A stretch of DNA of 64,000 nt from Dyella telluris (GCF_014297575.1 NZ_CP060412.1:62001-126000), one strand, 5' to 3'. Positions 27,096 to 36,568 are shown, numbered from the stretch's first letter. Program-made: numbers and translations. The notes: generated from the letters alone by a model not told the origin.

Positions 27096-30000
27096 TTACC
27101 TCACTGCGTTCCGCATTCCTTCGCGGAACGAACCTGCGCTGTTCATGGCTTCCAGAACCACGTCGAGCACCATCTGTTTACCGTCGAAGCGACGGCTGCT
27201 TTCCTTTGCCTGCACCTGCTGGCCGGACTGGTTGATGACGTTCACCTGGACGTTCATCTCGGGCTGGGCGCTTCCTGCGCTACCGCCCTTCATCGTCACA
27301 GGGATCGTCCTGCCATCCGGAAGCGGGACATACGCTTCAGGGAGGCGACCTTCGCCATACAGAGCCAGCTGCGGCTTGTTGGCGATGCCACCCATCGAAT
27401 ACTTCTTCAGCGGGATCGAACCCTTCGGGCCGAACACGCCACCGTTCGCATGCTTCACGACGCCGCTGTTGGCATCGGCTGCGAAGTCGAACGAGTAGCT
27501 GCCACCACCGTTGCCCGAACCCTGGACAGCCGTGGTCTTGCCCATCGTCATAAACGACTCAGCGATGCCGGCGATTGCCTTCTGAAGCTGGATGCGAGCG
27601 ATCTGCTTCAGGATGTCCGTCGCGAAGCTCTTGAACTGGAACTTGCCGGTCTCGACGAACGTCAGGGTGGCTTCCACGCCCGAGTTCATGGCATTGCCCC
27701 AGACATCAGCCATGCGCTCAGCCAAGTTCTGCCAGTCGTCCAGCTGTCGCTTCCACGACGCACGGGTGTCGAACTCGTAGCGGTCGTTGATCGAGCGGAT
27801 CGCCTCGTTGGACTTTTCCTCCAGGCGCACGCGCTCATCACCCGTCAGCTGGGTCGCGCTGACGCGCTCACGCAGGAGACGGATCTCCTCGTCAGCCTCG
27901 GCACGCTTGCGAGCGTTCGGGTTGGCGTTCATTGCCGCGCCGTTCTGGTTGATCGTCTTGACCAGATCCAGCTGCAGCTTGTTGGAGTCGATCTGAGCCT
28001 GGACCTGGCGCAAGTTGTCGAACTTGGCAGCCAGCTCGTCGGTCCACTTACCGTTGTTGCGGAGGGTCTGCTCCAGAACAGCCAGCTGACGATTGAGACC
28101 AACAGCGCCGGCAGCCTGACGACCGTAGAGATCGCCCGACAGCTGGTCCTTGCTGGCATCGAGGTCAGAGTTCAGACGCGCCTGGATGTCGTCGAGCTGG
28201 CCCGTAGCCTTCTCAACTTCAGCCAGCGACTTCTTCTGTGCCTTGAGCTTGACCTGGAGGTCTTCCAGCTGAGCGATGCCGGCTTCCATCTGCTGAACCC
28301 AGCCAGCCGTCTCGCCGCGCTTCTTGCCTGCTTCCAGCTCAGCCTTGAACTTGGCCAGCTCACCCTGCCCGCCCTTCAACTCGTCGGTCAGCTCCGCGAT
28401 CTTGCCCTTCAGGGTCGCGAGTTCGTCCGCACGAGCGGGGCCGGTCTTCTTTTCCTTCTTGTAGGCGTCGAGCTTGCCCTGGTAGTCGGCCAGATCGTCG
28501 AATGCCTTCGACTGCTCCTGGAACTCCTTGTTGGTCGCCAGCTCGGACAGGAGAACCTTCTTCTCCTTGCCAGCAGCCTGGGCGAGACCCTCGATCCACT
28601 TTTCCTTGCGGTTGAGAGTCTTCTGGCGGGCATCCATGTCCCGCTCTTCCCACTTACGCTGGGCGTCGCTGCGCTCCTGCTCGACGTTGCCACCTTCCTT
28701 GTTGGCCTGGGCGGTTCCGGCAGAACGCAGGTTGAAGGTGTCCTTGAAGGCGTCGCCCAGCCCAAACAGGCCGCTTGCAGCCTGCTTCAGACCTTCCAGG
28801 CCCGACTTCGCACTGTTCGCCTTGTCGTAGATCCCGGACAGGTATTCCTGGATGCCGCCCTTACCCGACCAGGTGGTGCTCAGCACGAGACCCGAGTTGC
28901 GACCGATCTCCTGGTTGAGCTTCTCCAGTTCCGGCGTGAGCTTCTCGACCTTTTCCTTGGCCGCATCGTAGGTGCCAGTCATCTTGGCCCACTCAGCGCG
29001 CAGGCCCTGGAAGCCGTTCATCGCCTCAGCGCCGAGCATGCGGCTCATACCGCCGTACTGGCTCTCCTTGAGGGACGCCTCACCAGCGTTCCACTTGTTG
29101 ATCTGCTCCTGGAGATCGGAAACCTCCTTGAGGCGGTCCTGAAGCTCCTTGGTTGCAGACGCACCCTTCTCGGCAGCGTCATTCACCGACATGCTGGTGG
29201 TCGCGCGCTGGAATTCCTTGTTTGCGGCTACCAGCTGCTCGCGCATGTCCTTGATCGACTGAACGGAGCCGGCGATCTCCTCCTTCATGGCCTTCGCCTT
29301 GGAGCGAGCATCCATGAACGCGAAGCCGACCGTGGTGACAGCCGTGATCAAGAGACCGATCGGTCCACCCACCAGACCCAGCGCGGTCGTGCCGATAGCC
29401 TTGATGCCCGTGCCGATCAGCTTGAACGCGCTCGATGCCTTGGCAGCTGCATTTGCAGCGGCGTTGGCAGCCAGCGAGGTCTCACGATGGTTCAGCTCGA
29501 TACCCTTGAGGGCTCCTGCAGCCGCTCGGGTGCGAACGATTTCCTTCTCGGTGATCAGCAGCGTGCGAGCGGAGTTGAGGCGCTGAGCCTCCATCTCCTT
29601 CTCGATAGCCCACTGGTCGAGCAGCTTCTGGTTGTTGGCGATGCGACGCAGTGCGTCCTTCTCCGCACGAGCAGAGCCGGCAGCACGGGCAGCCTGGAGA
29701 TCCATCTCAGCCTTGAGCTGGTCGCGATTGATCTCCTTGGTGATCCGGCCAATCTTCATCAGCTGGACGCTGGCCTGGTTGTACTCCTGCTGGATGCCTG
29801 CGGTGTTGCCACCGAAGATCGCGGAGAACTTGTCCACGCCTGCGTTCTTGGCCTGCTCGCGGGCGAGCTGCTGCTTCGCCTGGAGATCAGCCAGAGTCGC
29901 CTCAGCGGAGCGACGGTGAGCCGTTGCGATGTCAGCGGTCTGCTTCAACTCGACGGCGTTTGCACGCGCCTGGTCAGCGTTGTCGCGAGCCTGGCGTGCC

Positions 30001-31076
30001 TTGTCGATGTAGCTGTTCAGACCACCGGAGTAGTTGCCGTCAGAGCCGCGCTTGCCCACGACCAGGCCCGCACCGAAGCGAGCCAGCGAGATGGCAGCGA
30101 TTGCCGTGGCGACGTTTGCCAGGCGCTCCAGGTTGTTGGTCATCAGGCGGATCGAGCCGATAGCCATGTCCGAGAACAGGCCATTGCTCATGTCCACCTT
30201 CAGCTTCAGCCAGGCGTTGCTCAGGCGGTTCAGCTCGGCGTTCATGCCGTGCGACGCCTCTTCCCAGCCGTTGCCAGCTTCGGAGATCGCCTGAATCAGG
30301 GCCGGCAGCACGTCAGCGGTGACGAGCTTGCCCTGCTGCATGAGCTTGTCGAAGGACTTGCCTGCGTCCTCGGTGCCTTCCTTCATCTTGAGGACGGCAT
30401 GCTCGAAGCGAGGCACGATACCGGGAATGGCCTGACCCAACTGCAGACGCAGTTCCTGAGCCTGGACCTTACCCTTGGAGAACATCTGCTCCAGCGCGAG
30501 CAGTGCGCGGGAGGACTGGTCAGCGCTCAGGTGCATCACGGTCGATGCCTGACCTAGCGCGGTGAACAGTTCCTGCTGCTTGCTCATGGCGATGCCATTG
30601 GCGGTTGCAGCAGCGGACAGCTGAGCGAAGCCCTGGCCTGCGGAGGCAAGGTTCAAGCCCAGCTTGTCGGAAGTCTTGACCACGAAGTCGAACGCCTGCG
30701 CAGCCTGGCTGAGCGAACCCAGCGCGCCGACAAGCGTGTATTTGATCGACTGCATCGCCACCTGAGCGTCGATCAGGGAGGTCACGCCCTCTTTGATAGC
30801 AGTGAAGCCGACGAAGCCCACCATGAGCTTCTTCAGGTCATCCATTGCCTTGAAGGTGGACTTGCTCTGACGCTCCAGCTGTTGCATGGAACGGGTAGTC
30901 AGGCCGAACGACGCAGAAGCCCCGACCGTTGCGCGGTCGAGGCCACTCATCTTTGCTGCGATCTCTTCGGTGGTCTTACCGAAGATGGTCAGCAATTCGC
31001 CTGCACGTTTGATCTTGGCGGAGAACTGACCACTGTCGAGGTCGAGTTCTACTTCCATCGCAGCAATGTCGGTCAC
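27096..31076 (-). CDS. Tail tape measure protein
   Basis: 1326 residues, by far helical, with long Ala/Lys/Glu/Gln coiled-coil stretches (about 300-500 and 640-1150), a hydrophobic central segment (LGLVGGPIGLLITAVTTVGFAF, about 570) and a C-terminal region with FKSFATDILKQIARIQLQKAI as in lambda gpH-type proteins. It sets tail length and enters the host membrane. Follows the frameshifted chaperone pair, as in lambda. GTG 31076 start with AAGGA upstream. Confidence 0.92.
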   Translation of the reverse strand: MTDIAAMEVELDLDSGQFSAKIKRAGELLTIFGKTTEEIAAKMSGLDRATVGASASFGLTTRSMQQLERQSKSTFKAMDDLKKLMVGFVGFTAIKEGVTSLIDAQVAMQSIKYTLVGALGSLSQAAQAFDFVVKTSDKLGLNLASAGQGFAQLSAAATANGIAMSKQQELFTALGQASTVMHLSADQSSRALLALEQMFSKGKVQAQELRLQLGQAIPGIVPRFEHAVLKMKEGTEDAGKSFDKLMQQGKLVTADVLPALIQAISEAGNGWEEASHGMNAELNRLSNAWLKLKVDMSNGLFSDMAIGSIRLMTNNLERLANVATAIAAISLARFGAGLVVGKRGSDGNYSGGLNSYIDKARQARDNADQARANAVELKQTADIATAHRRSAEATLADLQAKQQLAREQAKNAGVDKFSAIFGGNTAGIQQEYNQASVQLMKIGRITKEINRDQLKAEMDLQAARAAGSARAEKDALRRIANNQKLLDQWAIEKEMEAQRLNSARTLLITEKEIVRTRAAAGALKGIELNHRETSLAANAAANAAAKASSAFKLIGTGIKAIGTTALGLVGGPIGLLITAVTTVGFAFMDARSKAKAMKEEIAGSVQSIKDMREQLVAANKEFQRATTSMSVNDAAEKGASATKELQDRLKEVSDLQEQINKWNAGEASLKESQYGGMSRMLGAEAMNGFQGLRAEWAKMTGTYDAAKEKVEKLTPELEKLNQEIGRNSGLVLSTTWSGKGGIQEYLSGIYDKANSAKSGLEGLKQAASGLFGLGDAFKDTFNLRSAGTAQANKEGGNVEQERSDAQRKWEERDMDARQKTLNRKEKWIEGLAQAAGKEKKVLLSELATNKEFQEQSKAFDDLADYQGKLDAYKKEKKTGPARADELATLKGKIAELTDELKGGQGELAKFKAELEAGKKRGETAGWVQQMEAGIAQLEDLQVKLKAQKKSLAEVEKATGQLDDIQARLNSDLDASKDQLSGDLYGRQAAGAVGLNRQLAVLEQTLRNNGKWTDELAAKFDNLRQVQAQIDSNKLQLDLVKTINQNGAAMNANPNARKRAEADEEIRLLRERVSATQLTGDERVRLEEKSNEAIRSINDRYEFDTRASWKRQLDDWQNLAERMADVWGNAMNSGVEATLTFVETGKFQFKSFATDILKQIARIQLQKAIAGIAESFMTMGKTTAVQGSGNGGGSYSFDFAADANSGVVKHANGGVFGPKGSIPLKKYSMGGIANKPQLALYGEGRLPEAYVPLPDGRTIPVTMKGGSAGSAQPEMNVQVNVINQSGQQVQAKESSRRFDGKQMVLDVVLEAMNSAGSFREGMRNAVR

Positions 31077-31094
31077 TCACATCATCCTTGATGT

Positions 31095-31352
31095 TTAGCC
31101 GGCGAGTCCTTTGAGCTTGTTCCAGCCCTGGCTATCGAAACGCGGCTTCTCTACAACAACGACACCGATGCTGTCCTCCAGCTCGGATACGTATTCCCTG
31201 CGGGTGTCAGCCTCCGCGTGCTCCATGCTTGCCAGCCTGAAAGCGGAAAGGCGTTCCGTCGCCTTATGCCGATTCATCTGCCGGTAGCAGGTCCAAAATG
31301 CGTGGATTGGCGTGGACATGGTTTGTTGCCACGTCCACGAGTAGAACCGCAT
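31095..31352 (-). CDS. Tail assembly chaperone, frameshift-fused C-terminal part (gpT-like)
   Basis: This 85-codon region is the -1 frame extension of the upstream chaperone gene. After slipping at 31454-31460, the -1 frame is open through the short gene's stop and into this frame (…FPFLVTEVMRFYSWTW…), giving a gpGT-type fusion ending at 31095. The fusion binds the tape measure and recruits tail protein. Independent initiation at 31352 is not needed; no ribosome site is seen there. Confidence 0.8.
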   Translation of the reverse strand: MRFYSWTWQQTMSTPIHAFWTCYRQMNRHKATERLSAFRLASMEHAEADTRREYVSELEDSIGVVVVEKPRFDSQGWNKLKGLAG

Positions 31353-31396
31353 GACCTCAGTTACGAGGAACGGAAAATCGACTGACTCGATTTCCC

Positions 31397-31765
31397 TTAC
31401 GGAGTCGGCTCCGCTTGCTGCGTCGGTTCGGCTTCCGCTGCCGGAGCTGCGTCGTTTCCCTTGTCACCTTCGTCGCTGGGGAAAGCGTCGAAGATCAGGT
31501 TCACGACGGCGTACATCTGGCGCATGGTCAGCTTGCCGACGAGTTCACCGGGCATGTCCGGCAGCGCGTTGCTGATGATGACCTTGGCAAGGCGTGCGAC
31601 CTTGGCGTTGTCACCGACTTCCTGCGCTTCGAACAGCTCATCGGCTTTCGCCTGGATGTCCACGAACGACTCAAGGTCGAATTCCTGGATCTCGTATTCC
31701 GTCCCCTTGAGAGTCACGACGCGGCGGGGAGCTGCCAGTTCGTCGAGGTTGATCAGTCGCGTCAT
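31397..31765 (-). CDS. Tail assembly chaperone, short form (gpG-like)
   Basis: 122 residues in the zero frame, with IQEFDLESFVDIQAKADEL and KLTMRQMYAVVNLIFDAF, typical helical tail chaperones, ending in a Pro/Ala/Glu-rich tail. The slippery heptamer G-GGA-AAC lies in correct phase near its 3' end. A strong hairpin (31784-31806) lies between the major tail protein gene and this one. Confidence 0.83.
   Translation of the reverse strand: MTRLINLDELAAPRRVVTLKGTEYEIQEFDLESFVDIQAKADELFEAQEVGDNAKVARLAKVIISNALPDMPGELVGKLTMRQMYAVVNLIFDAFPSDEGDKGNDAAPAAEAEPTQQAEPTP
31454..31460 (-). other. Programmed -1 frameshift site GGGAAAC
   Basis: In the minus strand the zero frame reads AAG GGA AAC, i.e. X-XXY-YYZ with GGGAAAC. 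Lambda uses GGGAAAG at the same place between G and T. The -1 frame is open for 120 codons afterwards, into the downstream frame. Confidence 0.82.
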
Positions 31766-31783
31766 TTCTTCAATCCATGAAGA

Positions 31784-31806
31784 GAGGCGGGGAGGTTTCC
31801 CTCCCC
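31784..31806 (-). terminator. GC-rich hairpin between major tail and chaperone genes
   Basis: Perfect GCGGGGAGG/CCTCCCCGC stem with a short loop. There is no long T-run, so it may reduce rather than stop transcription, lowering chaperone relative to tube protein. Confidence 0.55.
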
Positions 31807-31816
31807 GCGTGGTTGG

Positions 31817-32359
31817 TTACGGCGTCGGGAGATCCGGGCCGATGGTGAACAGCACCTTGGTTGCCGGGTCCGGGTAGCCGTTGAACACGGCATTGAACAC
31901 GCGCTCGTCGTCCACCTTGTAGGCGAACTTCAGAGCGCCGGCAGTGGCTGCCAGCGGGATCACCAAGTCTTCCGACTGGTCGGCGTCGTCCAGGCCGATG
32001 GGATGCAGAACCAGCTTCTTGGCCTGGTTCAGGAGGTTGATGCCAGTGCCCACCTGCACGAGCGCCTGCTTCTTGGCAGTCGGACCCGTGCCCTCGGTCA
32101 CGACGGTCGTGCCGGGCATGATGAGCTTGAGGTTTTCGACCGTGGTCTCGGCCAGCGGGCACGTCACGGAGATCTTGCGACCCATGATGTACTCGGAGAT
32201 CGGCGTGTTGCCGAACTGGTCCACGTTCACGGCATGGGTGTCCGTGGTGACTTCGACGTCCACACCGCCCTTGGTATAACCCAGGTCAGTGCCATCCAGA
32301 GTCACTTTGCACACGCCAATCTTGACGTTCTGAGTGCTGCTAGTGCTAGGCGTTGCCAT
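31817..32359 (-). CDS. Major tail tube protein
   Basis: 180 residues, beta-rich, with the tail-tube pattern DLGYTKGGVDVEV near the N-terminus, a FGNTPISEYIMG segment and LVIPLAATAGALKFAYKVDDERVF. Size, composition and place directly before the frameshifted chaperones identify it as the tube subunit. It has a private operator-promoter upstream, in keeping with high expression. Confidence 0.85.
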   Translation of the reverse strand: MATPSTSSTQNVKIGVCKVTLDGTDLGYTKGGVDVEVTTDTHAVNVDQFGNTPISEYIMGRKISVTCPLAETTVENLKLIMPGTTVVTEGTGPTAKKQALVQVGTGINLLNQAKKLVLHPIGLDDADQSEDLVIPLAATAGALKFAYKVDDERVFNAVFNGYPDPATKVLFTIGPDLPTP

Positions 32360-32413
32360 TTTGCTTCCTTGCCTCTTCGGTTATCTGCGGCTTCCTGCCC
32401 CAGGGCGATACGT

Positions 32414-32435
32414 CTATGTATCTACATACATACTA
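32414..32435 (-). promoter_or_regulatory. Leftward promoter with phage operator site 8 (major tail protein)
   Basis: Leftward -10 TAGTAT (32430-32435) followed by CTATGTATCTACATAC (32414-32429). Confidence 0.68.
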
Positions 32436-32453
32436 CCACAGGCGAAAACAACC

Positions 32454-32843
32454 TCAACGGTTGATGGGTGCCCAGGTAGCCTGCAGGTTGATGAGCATTT
32501 CGATCATGTCGCCCGGCGTGTCAGGAAAGGTGATCGGATCGTGGGTCGCACGCATGCGCTTGATCTCCAGCTGATCCGGGATGATTCGGCGGTGAATGTC
32601 CAGTTCCCGCACGATGGCCTCAGCACGCTTCACGCACGCCGAGTAGTCGGTATCACGCACCACCACCTTGAAGGGCGTGCGCTTGAGGTCCGGGATGTCG
32701 TCGTCACGTTCGGTGCCCATCAGGTCGTCCATGATGAGAACGCCAGTTCGGATCTTCTCCGGCATGTTGTGGATGAACAGCGTCTTGGTCGGGATGCCGT
32801 GCTTCTTCTCGGTGAGAATCGCGGCTACTGCTTCAAGGATCAT
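32454..32843 (-). CDS. Tail terminator-like protein
   Basis: 129 residues, alpha/beta, in the syntenic place of the tail terminator/minor capsid protein between a gp10-like protein and the tube protein. FKVVVRDTDYSACVKRAEAIVREL and the C-terminal GDMIEMLINLQATW fit that family loosely. ATG 32843 overlaps the preceding stop (ATGA). Confidence 0.65.
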   Translation of the reverse strand: MILEAVAAILTEKKHGIPTKTLFIHNMPEKIRTGVLIMDDLMGTERDDDIPDLKRTPFKVVVRDTDYSACVKRAEAIVRELDIHRRIIPDQLEIKRMRATHDPITFPDTPGDMIEMLINLQATWAPINR

Positions 32844-33298
32844 TTGCGCCTCTTGTTGCTGATCTGGGTGATGGTGTCTTTGAGCCCGTCCTTCACGCGC
32901 TGGGCGATACGGGGTTTCAGCTCTCGATAGGCGCGCTCCAGATACTTCGGACCCACCTTCTTCCCGTTGAGCAGCGCTTTGGCTAGGCTCAACCGTCCGA
33001 GGCGATACTCACCGGCATGCTTCTGGTTCCAGATGAAGCCTTCATGCAGCTGCCAGGCGTACTTCGCTGCCCTACCCTGCACGCCGATCTTGTAGGTGAA
33101 GCTGGACGAGTTGCTGTCACGACGGGCACGAATGCCCATCTCCAGGTCGCCCTTCTTGAACGGAGCGTAGGAACGAGCAAGGGCGCTCATCTCCTGAGCA
33201 CCCTCTCGCACTGCTTGCTTGGCGGCGTCCGTGCATCGACGGTCCACTTCCCTGAAGGTCGAGACCGTGGATTGGAGCCCTTTAAGCTTGAGCCCCAT
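32840..33298 (-). CDS. HK97 gp10-like head-tail joining protein
   Basis: 152 residues with the gp10-like signature: an N-terminal helix (AAKQAVREGAQEMSALARSY), APFKKGDLEMGIR, and the GRAAKYAWQLHEGF motif that is characteristic of HK97-gp10/tail-completion proteins. It overlaps the neighbour upstream by 17 bp. Confidence 0.82.
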   Translation of the reverse strand: MGLKLKGLQSTVSTFREVDRRCTDAAKQAVREGAQEMSALARSYAPFKKGDLEMGIRARRDSNSSSFTYKIGVQGRAAKYAWQLHEGFIWNQKHAGEYRLGRLSLAKALLNGKKVGPKYLERAYRELKPRIAQRVKDGLKDTITQISNKRRK

Positions 33299-33644
33299 CC
33301 GCCTTCTCCGTGGTGATCAGGTCCACCTGCCAGTGATCCAGCTTGCCGGGCACGTTGTAGCGAGGGAAAACCCCGCTGATGCGCATCCGGAAGTCCATGA
33401 ACTCCACCAGGTCGCCTGCCTTGGGCGTGAAGGTCTTCGGGAACAGCATGCGTGCCTTGGTGATGGCCTCGTGAGCCGCACTGTGCGACGCGGAGCTGTC
33501 CGTTCGCACGCTGGTCGTGTCCTCGGACTGGATCAGGGTGACGATGGCGCAGCGGATCTTCTGGGCGGGTCCGAACTGCTGCATGCCGTAGAGGTTCGCC
33601 CCAACCAGGCGACGAACCTTGCAAGTCGTGTTGGGGATGAACAT
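33282..33644 (-). CDS. Head-closure/head-tail connector protein
   Basis: 120 residues, beta-rich (KAGDLVEFMDFRMRISGVF, WQVDLITTEK), the size and position of head-completion (stopper) proteins in siphoviruses. No precise family assignment. Its start abuts the stop of the upstream gene (33644). Confidence 0.62.
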   Translation of the reverse strand: MFIPNTTCKVRRLVGANLYGMQQFGPAQKIRCAIVTLIQSEDTTSVRTDSSASHSAAHEAITKARMLFPKTFTPKAGDLVEFMDFRMRISGVFPRYNVPGKLDHWQVDLITTEKADGAQA

Positions 33645-34351
33645 CAGACAGCTCCCACCACGGCGGTCGAACGCGGGTGGAACACCTCGTCCGCGAGATC
33701 CAGGTAGGTCGGCAGCTCCAGACCATCCACCAGGGCGATCTGACGACCGTTGTTCTCGCTGTCCGCGCTCAGGGTGACGATCTGGGCGGTCTCGTGACCA
33801 TCCAGACGCAGCAGGTTCATCTGCACCTCGTTGAACAGGTCCAGGGCAGCCTTGCGCATGGTCAGGTAGACGAAGTTCTGACTGGTCATCGACTGGCCGG
33901 CACGGTTGAGCGTGCGCAGATCGGTGGACAGCGGGACAGCCGTGCCCTGACGCGAGGCGACCATGTAGCGGAACTTCCGCTGGTAGATCTGTGCGACCTG
34001 GCCGAAGTGATGCTGGATGCTGTTGCCGACCAGGGGAACGCTCTCTGCCAGCGGCTGACGAGTCGCCTGCCCTGCCAGAGCGTCATCACCCTTTGCAGCG
34101 CTCAGGAACTCGACCATCTGGCTGCCGAAGTGCATCAGGCTCGATTCCGCCATGATGCGGGCAGACGTCAGCACGGACGGGAGCACGTTCTGGAACGCAC
34201 GGTATCCCAGCAGCGACGGGCTGCGATGAAAGTGCGTCTCCAGCGCCCCGTCGAGCGTCATAGTGTGCATCTCAGACGCTTGAGCAGCACGGGTAGCAGT
34301 TTCATCGAGAAGCGCCCAGATCGACGCATAGAGCGACTTACGAGCGTCCAA
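33644..34351 (-). CDS. Structural protein of unknown function, connector region
   Basis: 235 residues, mainly helical with a beta end (ETAQIVTLSADSENNG). TTG 34351 follows GGGAGGTGA at short spacing and overlaps the preceding gene by 14 bp. By position between capsid and head-tail joining genes it is a virion or assembly protein. Not recognised. Confidence 0.68.
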   Translation of the reverse strand: MDARKSLYASIWALLDETATRAAQASEMHTMTLDGALETHFHRSPSLLGYRAFQNVLPSVLTSARIMAESSLMHFGSQMVEFLSAAKGDDALAGQATRQPLAESVPLVGNSIQHHFGQVAQIYQRKFRYMVASRQGTAVPLSTDLRTLNRAGQSMTSQNFVYLTMRKAALDLFNEVQMNLLRLDGHETAQIVTLSADSENNGRQIALVDGLELPTYLDLADEVFHPRSTAVVGAV

Positions 34352-35123
34352 GGTTCACCTCCCAGATGACGTAGCCGCGCAGCAGATCCATGGTCCGGCG
34401 ATTGACCGGCATGAGCAGCGCCTTCTCGGGGCGGAAGAACATGGTGCTCTCGCCAATCGACTCGGACAGGAGACCCTGCTGTCGCTTGTAGGCGATGCTG
34501 TTGGTGTCGAGCAGCTCGTTCGCTTCGGCAACCTGTGCCAGGCGCAGCGAGTCCACGAACTGCTTGGGAAGGTCGAGGTAGTCCTCAGCCTTCAGATTCA
34601 GGAGACCAGTCAGGCGCAGGCGCTCGTAGCCACCATTGGCCGTTGGCTTGGTGACAGAGAACGTCAGGCGCGAGATCTGCTGGTAGGCGGTGGACAGAGC
34701 CACGACCTTGTTGCGACGGTCTGCCTCGTTGAACGCTTCCACGTTGGCCATGGAGGCACCGTTGACGATGGCCTGGCCGTAGGTCTGGAAGCTGTTCGTG
34801 CCAGTCTCCAGAGCGTTGGTCGATTCGATCACATACTCGGAGGTCAGAAGGTAGGTTGCGCCATCCTTCGTGACCTCGGCTTTGATCATGCGGAATCCAC
34901 GTACAGCGCCGGCAGCAAGCGTGTTCGCTTCTGCGGAGACGCGCACGAACATCTCCAGCTCACCCTCGACGGGGAGCGGGTCCATGTTCTCGGTATGAAT
35001 CTCGCCACCATTCTCGTCCAGGACGGTAATGACGACGGCTTCGGGTGCAGTCAGATCCAGGCCCGAGTCGTCCTGCAGCTGAAATGCGACCGTTACCGGA
35101 CTGCCGGCGAAGTACGTGTCCAC
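34338..35123 (-). CDS. Head-tail region structural protein, unknown family
   Basis: 261 residues from GTG 35123. N-terminal 100 residues form an Ig-like beta domain (VAFQLQDDSGLDLTAPEAV ... TYLLTSEYVIES), the rest is helical. Such a layout is seen in phage adaptor or decoration proteins. Identity not established. Confidence 0.68.
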   Translation of the reverse strand: MDTYFAGSPVTVAFQLQDDSGLDLTAPEAVVITVLDENGGEIHTENMDPLPVEGELEMFVRVSAEANTLAAGAVRGFRMIKAEVTKDGATYLLTSEYVIESTNALETGTNSFQTYGQAIVNGASMANVEAFNEADRRNKVVALSTAYQQISRLTFSVTKPTANGGYERLRLTGLLNLKAEDYLDLPKQFVDSLRLAQVAEANELLDTNSIAYKRQQGLLSESIGESTMFFRPEKALLMPVNRRTMDLLRGYVIWEVNLGRS

Positions 35124-35125
35124 GA

Positions 35126-35557
35126 TTAGCCCGCCTTCGCCAGGATGGCTTCGATCAGCTCGGCAATGCTGCGACCACGGACGCCGAGGGTGTCAGCGAT
35201 CTCGCGAACGCCGGCAATGCCACGCTGGTCAGCAACCTTCTCCAGGTCTTCGCGGGTGTACTGGGCCGCTTCCTCGACCTTCTGGTGTTCCTTGGTCGCT
35301 TCGTTGGCGGTTTCCACGTCGATCAGGGTCGATTCCACCTTGGCCGGCGTGTCCTTGTTCGCGAGGTAGTCGCTGTTGCTGGTGATCTGCGCTTCCGAGT
35401 CGCACAGTTCGATGCGGACCAGGGAGCCCAGCTGACGGGCGACGGAGGGAGCCACGGCTTCGACCGAGAGGCTGTTGAGGAACTCGACGCCACCGAAGGT
35501 GCCGTTGAAATTACCCCAGCCCTTCTCGACGATCTTGATGCGCTGTGCAGAATTCAT
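35126..35557 (-). CDS. Hypothetical capsid-adjacent protein with SAP-like C-terminus
   Basis: 143 residues. The C-terminal 45 (YTREDLEKVADQRGIAG onward, ending RSIAELIEAILAKAG) form a helix-extended loop-helix like the SAP/Rho-N fold found near phage head genes. The N-terminal part (KGWGNFNGTFGGVEF) is beta-rich. Probable head decoration or connector role from position. Confidence 0.65.
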   Translation of the reverse strand: MNSAQRIKIVEKGWGNFNGTFGGVEFLNSLSVEAVAPSVARQLGSLVRIELCDSEAQITSNSDYLANKDTPAKVESTLIDVETANEATKEHQKVEEAAQYTREDLEKVADQRGIAGVREIADTLGVRGRSIAELIEAILAKAG

Positions 35558-35577
35558 GCTTTGTCCTTGTGCAAAAG

Positions 35578-35610
35578 AAAAAGGGACGGGCGATAAGCCC
35601 GCCCCTTTCG
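35578..35610 (-). terminator. Terminator after major capsid gene
   Basis: Stem formed by GGGACGGGC and GCCCGCCCC around GATAA, flanked by an A-run and T-run. Lies between the capsid stop (35631) and the next gene, so part of the abundant capsid transcript should end here. Confidence 0.75.
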
Positions 35611-35630
35611 GGTTGCTCTAAGCCGATGGC

Positions 35631-36539
35631 TTAGACGTTGGTGATGCCCTTCAGGCGAGCCATCGAGCGCGTGGACTTGAGGGCCAGGCCCACATACCAC
35701 TTCAGGCGGTAGCGCCAGGCGTCCTTGTTCTGGACGGTGCCGAGAGCTTCCAGGCGGATGCCCGCAGCTTCGCCACCGTGCAGACCGTGCAGGCCGTCGT
35801 CTTCGTTCAGACGCAGCGCGTACACGCTGGTCGTGGCATCGGCGGAACCCTGGGCTTCCGTGCCGATGTAGTCGTTGACGATGATCGGCATGCCGTTGTG
35901 GCACAGCATGGGGCGACCGAAGTTCGGCAGGATCAGCTCGGACGGCGAGGTGCCACCAGCTGCGCGGAGCAGCGCACGGTATGCGCGGACGGTGCCCGAA
36001 CGCATCACGAGGCAGTCAGCGCCGTTCGGCACCATGTCCACCAGCTCGTCGAGCATGGAGAGGGTCAGCGCGGAACCGTTGGCACCCACGACCTGCACCT
36101 GGCTCGAACCCAGACCGTTGGAGATCGCGGCGATACCATCGAATTCCTTCGAATGGACCGAGCGGTCGCCGTTGATGAGGGTCTTCTGGAACTTGGTGCG
36201 CAGACCCTTCGCCTTCGCGGCGATCTGCAGGGCCACCTGGTCGTTCACATCGCTCTCGGACGAGGCGAGGAACTTGTCGATGTCCACGTCATGCGCCAGG
36301 ACGCGGAGCGCCGTGGTGACTTCGGTGAACTTCGCAGCACCTTCCGGCACTTCCTCGTTCGGATCCAGGAACTCGGCTTCGACCACACCGTTCTCACGGT
36401 TGTAGACGTAAGCCTTACCATCGGTTCGGGTGAACGGCAGCACGGCGAACAGGTCGTCGCGGTCGATCACCTCTTCGATCACGCCACGGACGAGATCGTT
36501 GTTCGAAAGCTTGTCAGCTTCCACTTTCAGCAACGGCAT
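35631..36539 (-). CDS. Major capsid protein (HK97-like fold)
   Basis: 302 residues. FRGV-type N-terminal arm and E-loop region (YNRENGVVEAEFLDPNEEVP), a helical spine (DVNDQVALQIAAKAKGLR), then TLINGDRSVHSKEFDGI and the late beta-rich P-domain (AWRYRLKWYVGLALKSTRSMARLKGI) as in short HK97-fold capsids. Synteny (scaffold, capsid, connector) supports it. Own operator-promoter upstream, terminator downstream. Confidence 0.88.
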   Translation of the reverse strand: MPLLKVEADKLSNNDLVRGVIEEVIDRDDLFAVLPFTRTDGKAYVYNRENGVVEAEFLDPNEEVPEGAAKFTEVTTALRVLAHDVDIDKFLASSESDVNDQVALQIAAKAKGLRTKFQKTLINGDRSVHSKEFDGIAAISNGLGSSQVQVVGANGSALTLSMLDELVDMVPNGADCLVMRSGTVRAYRALLRAAGGTSPSELILPNFGRPMLCHNGMPIIVNDYIGTEAQGSADATTSVYALRLNEDDGLHGLHGGEAAGIRLEALGTVQNKDAWRYRLKWYVGLALKSTRSMARLKGITNV

Positions 36540-36568
36540 TTAAGACACTCCTTGTCTTGTTTCGGTAT

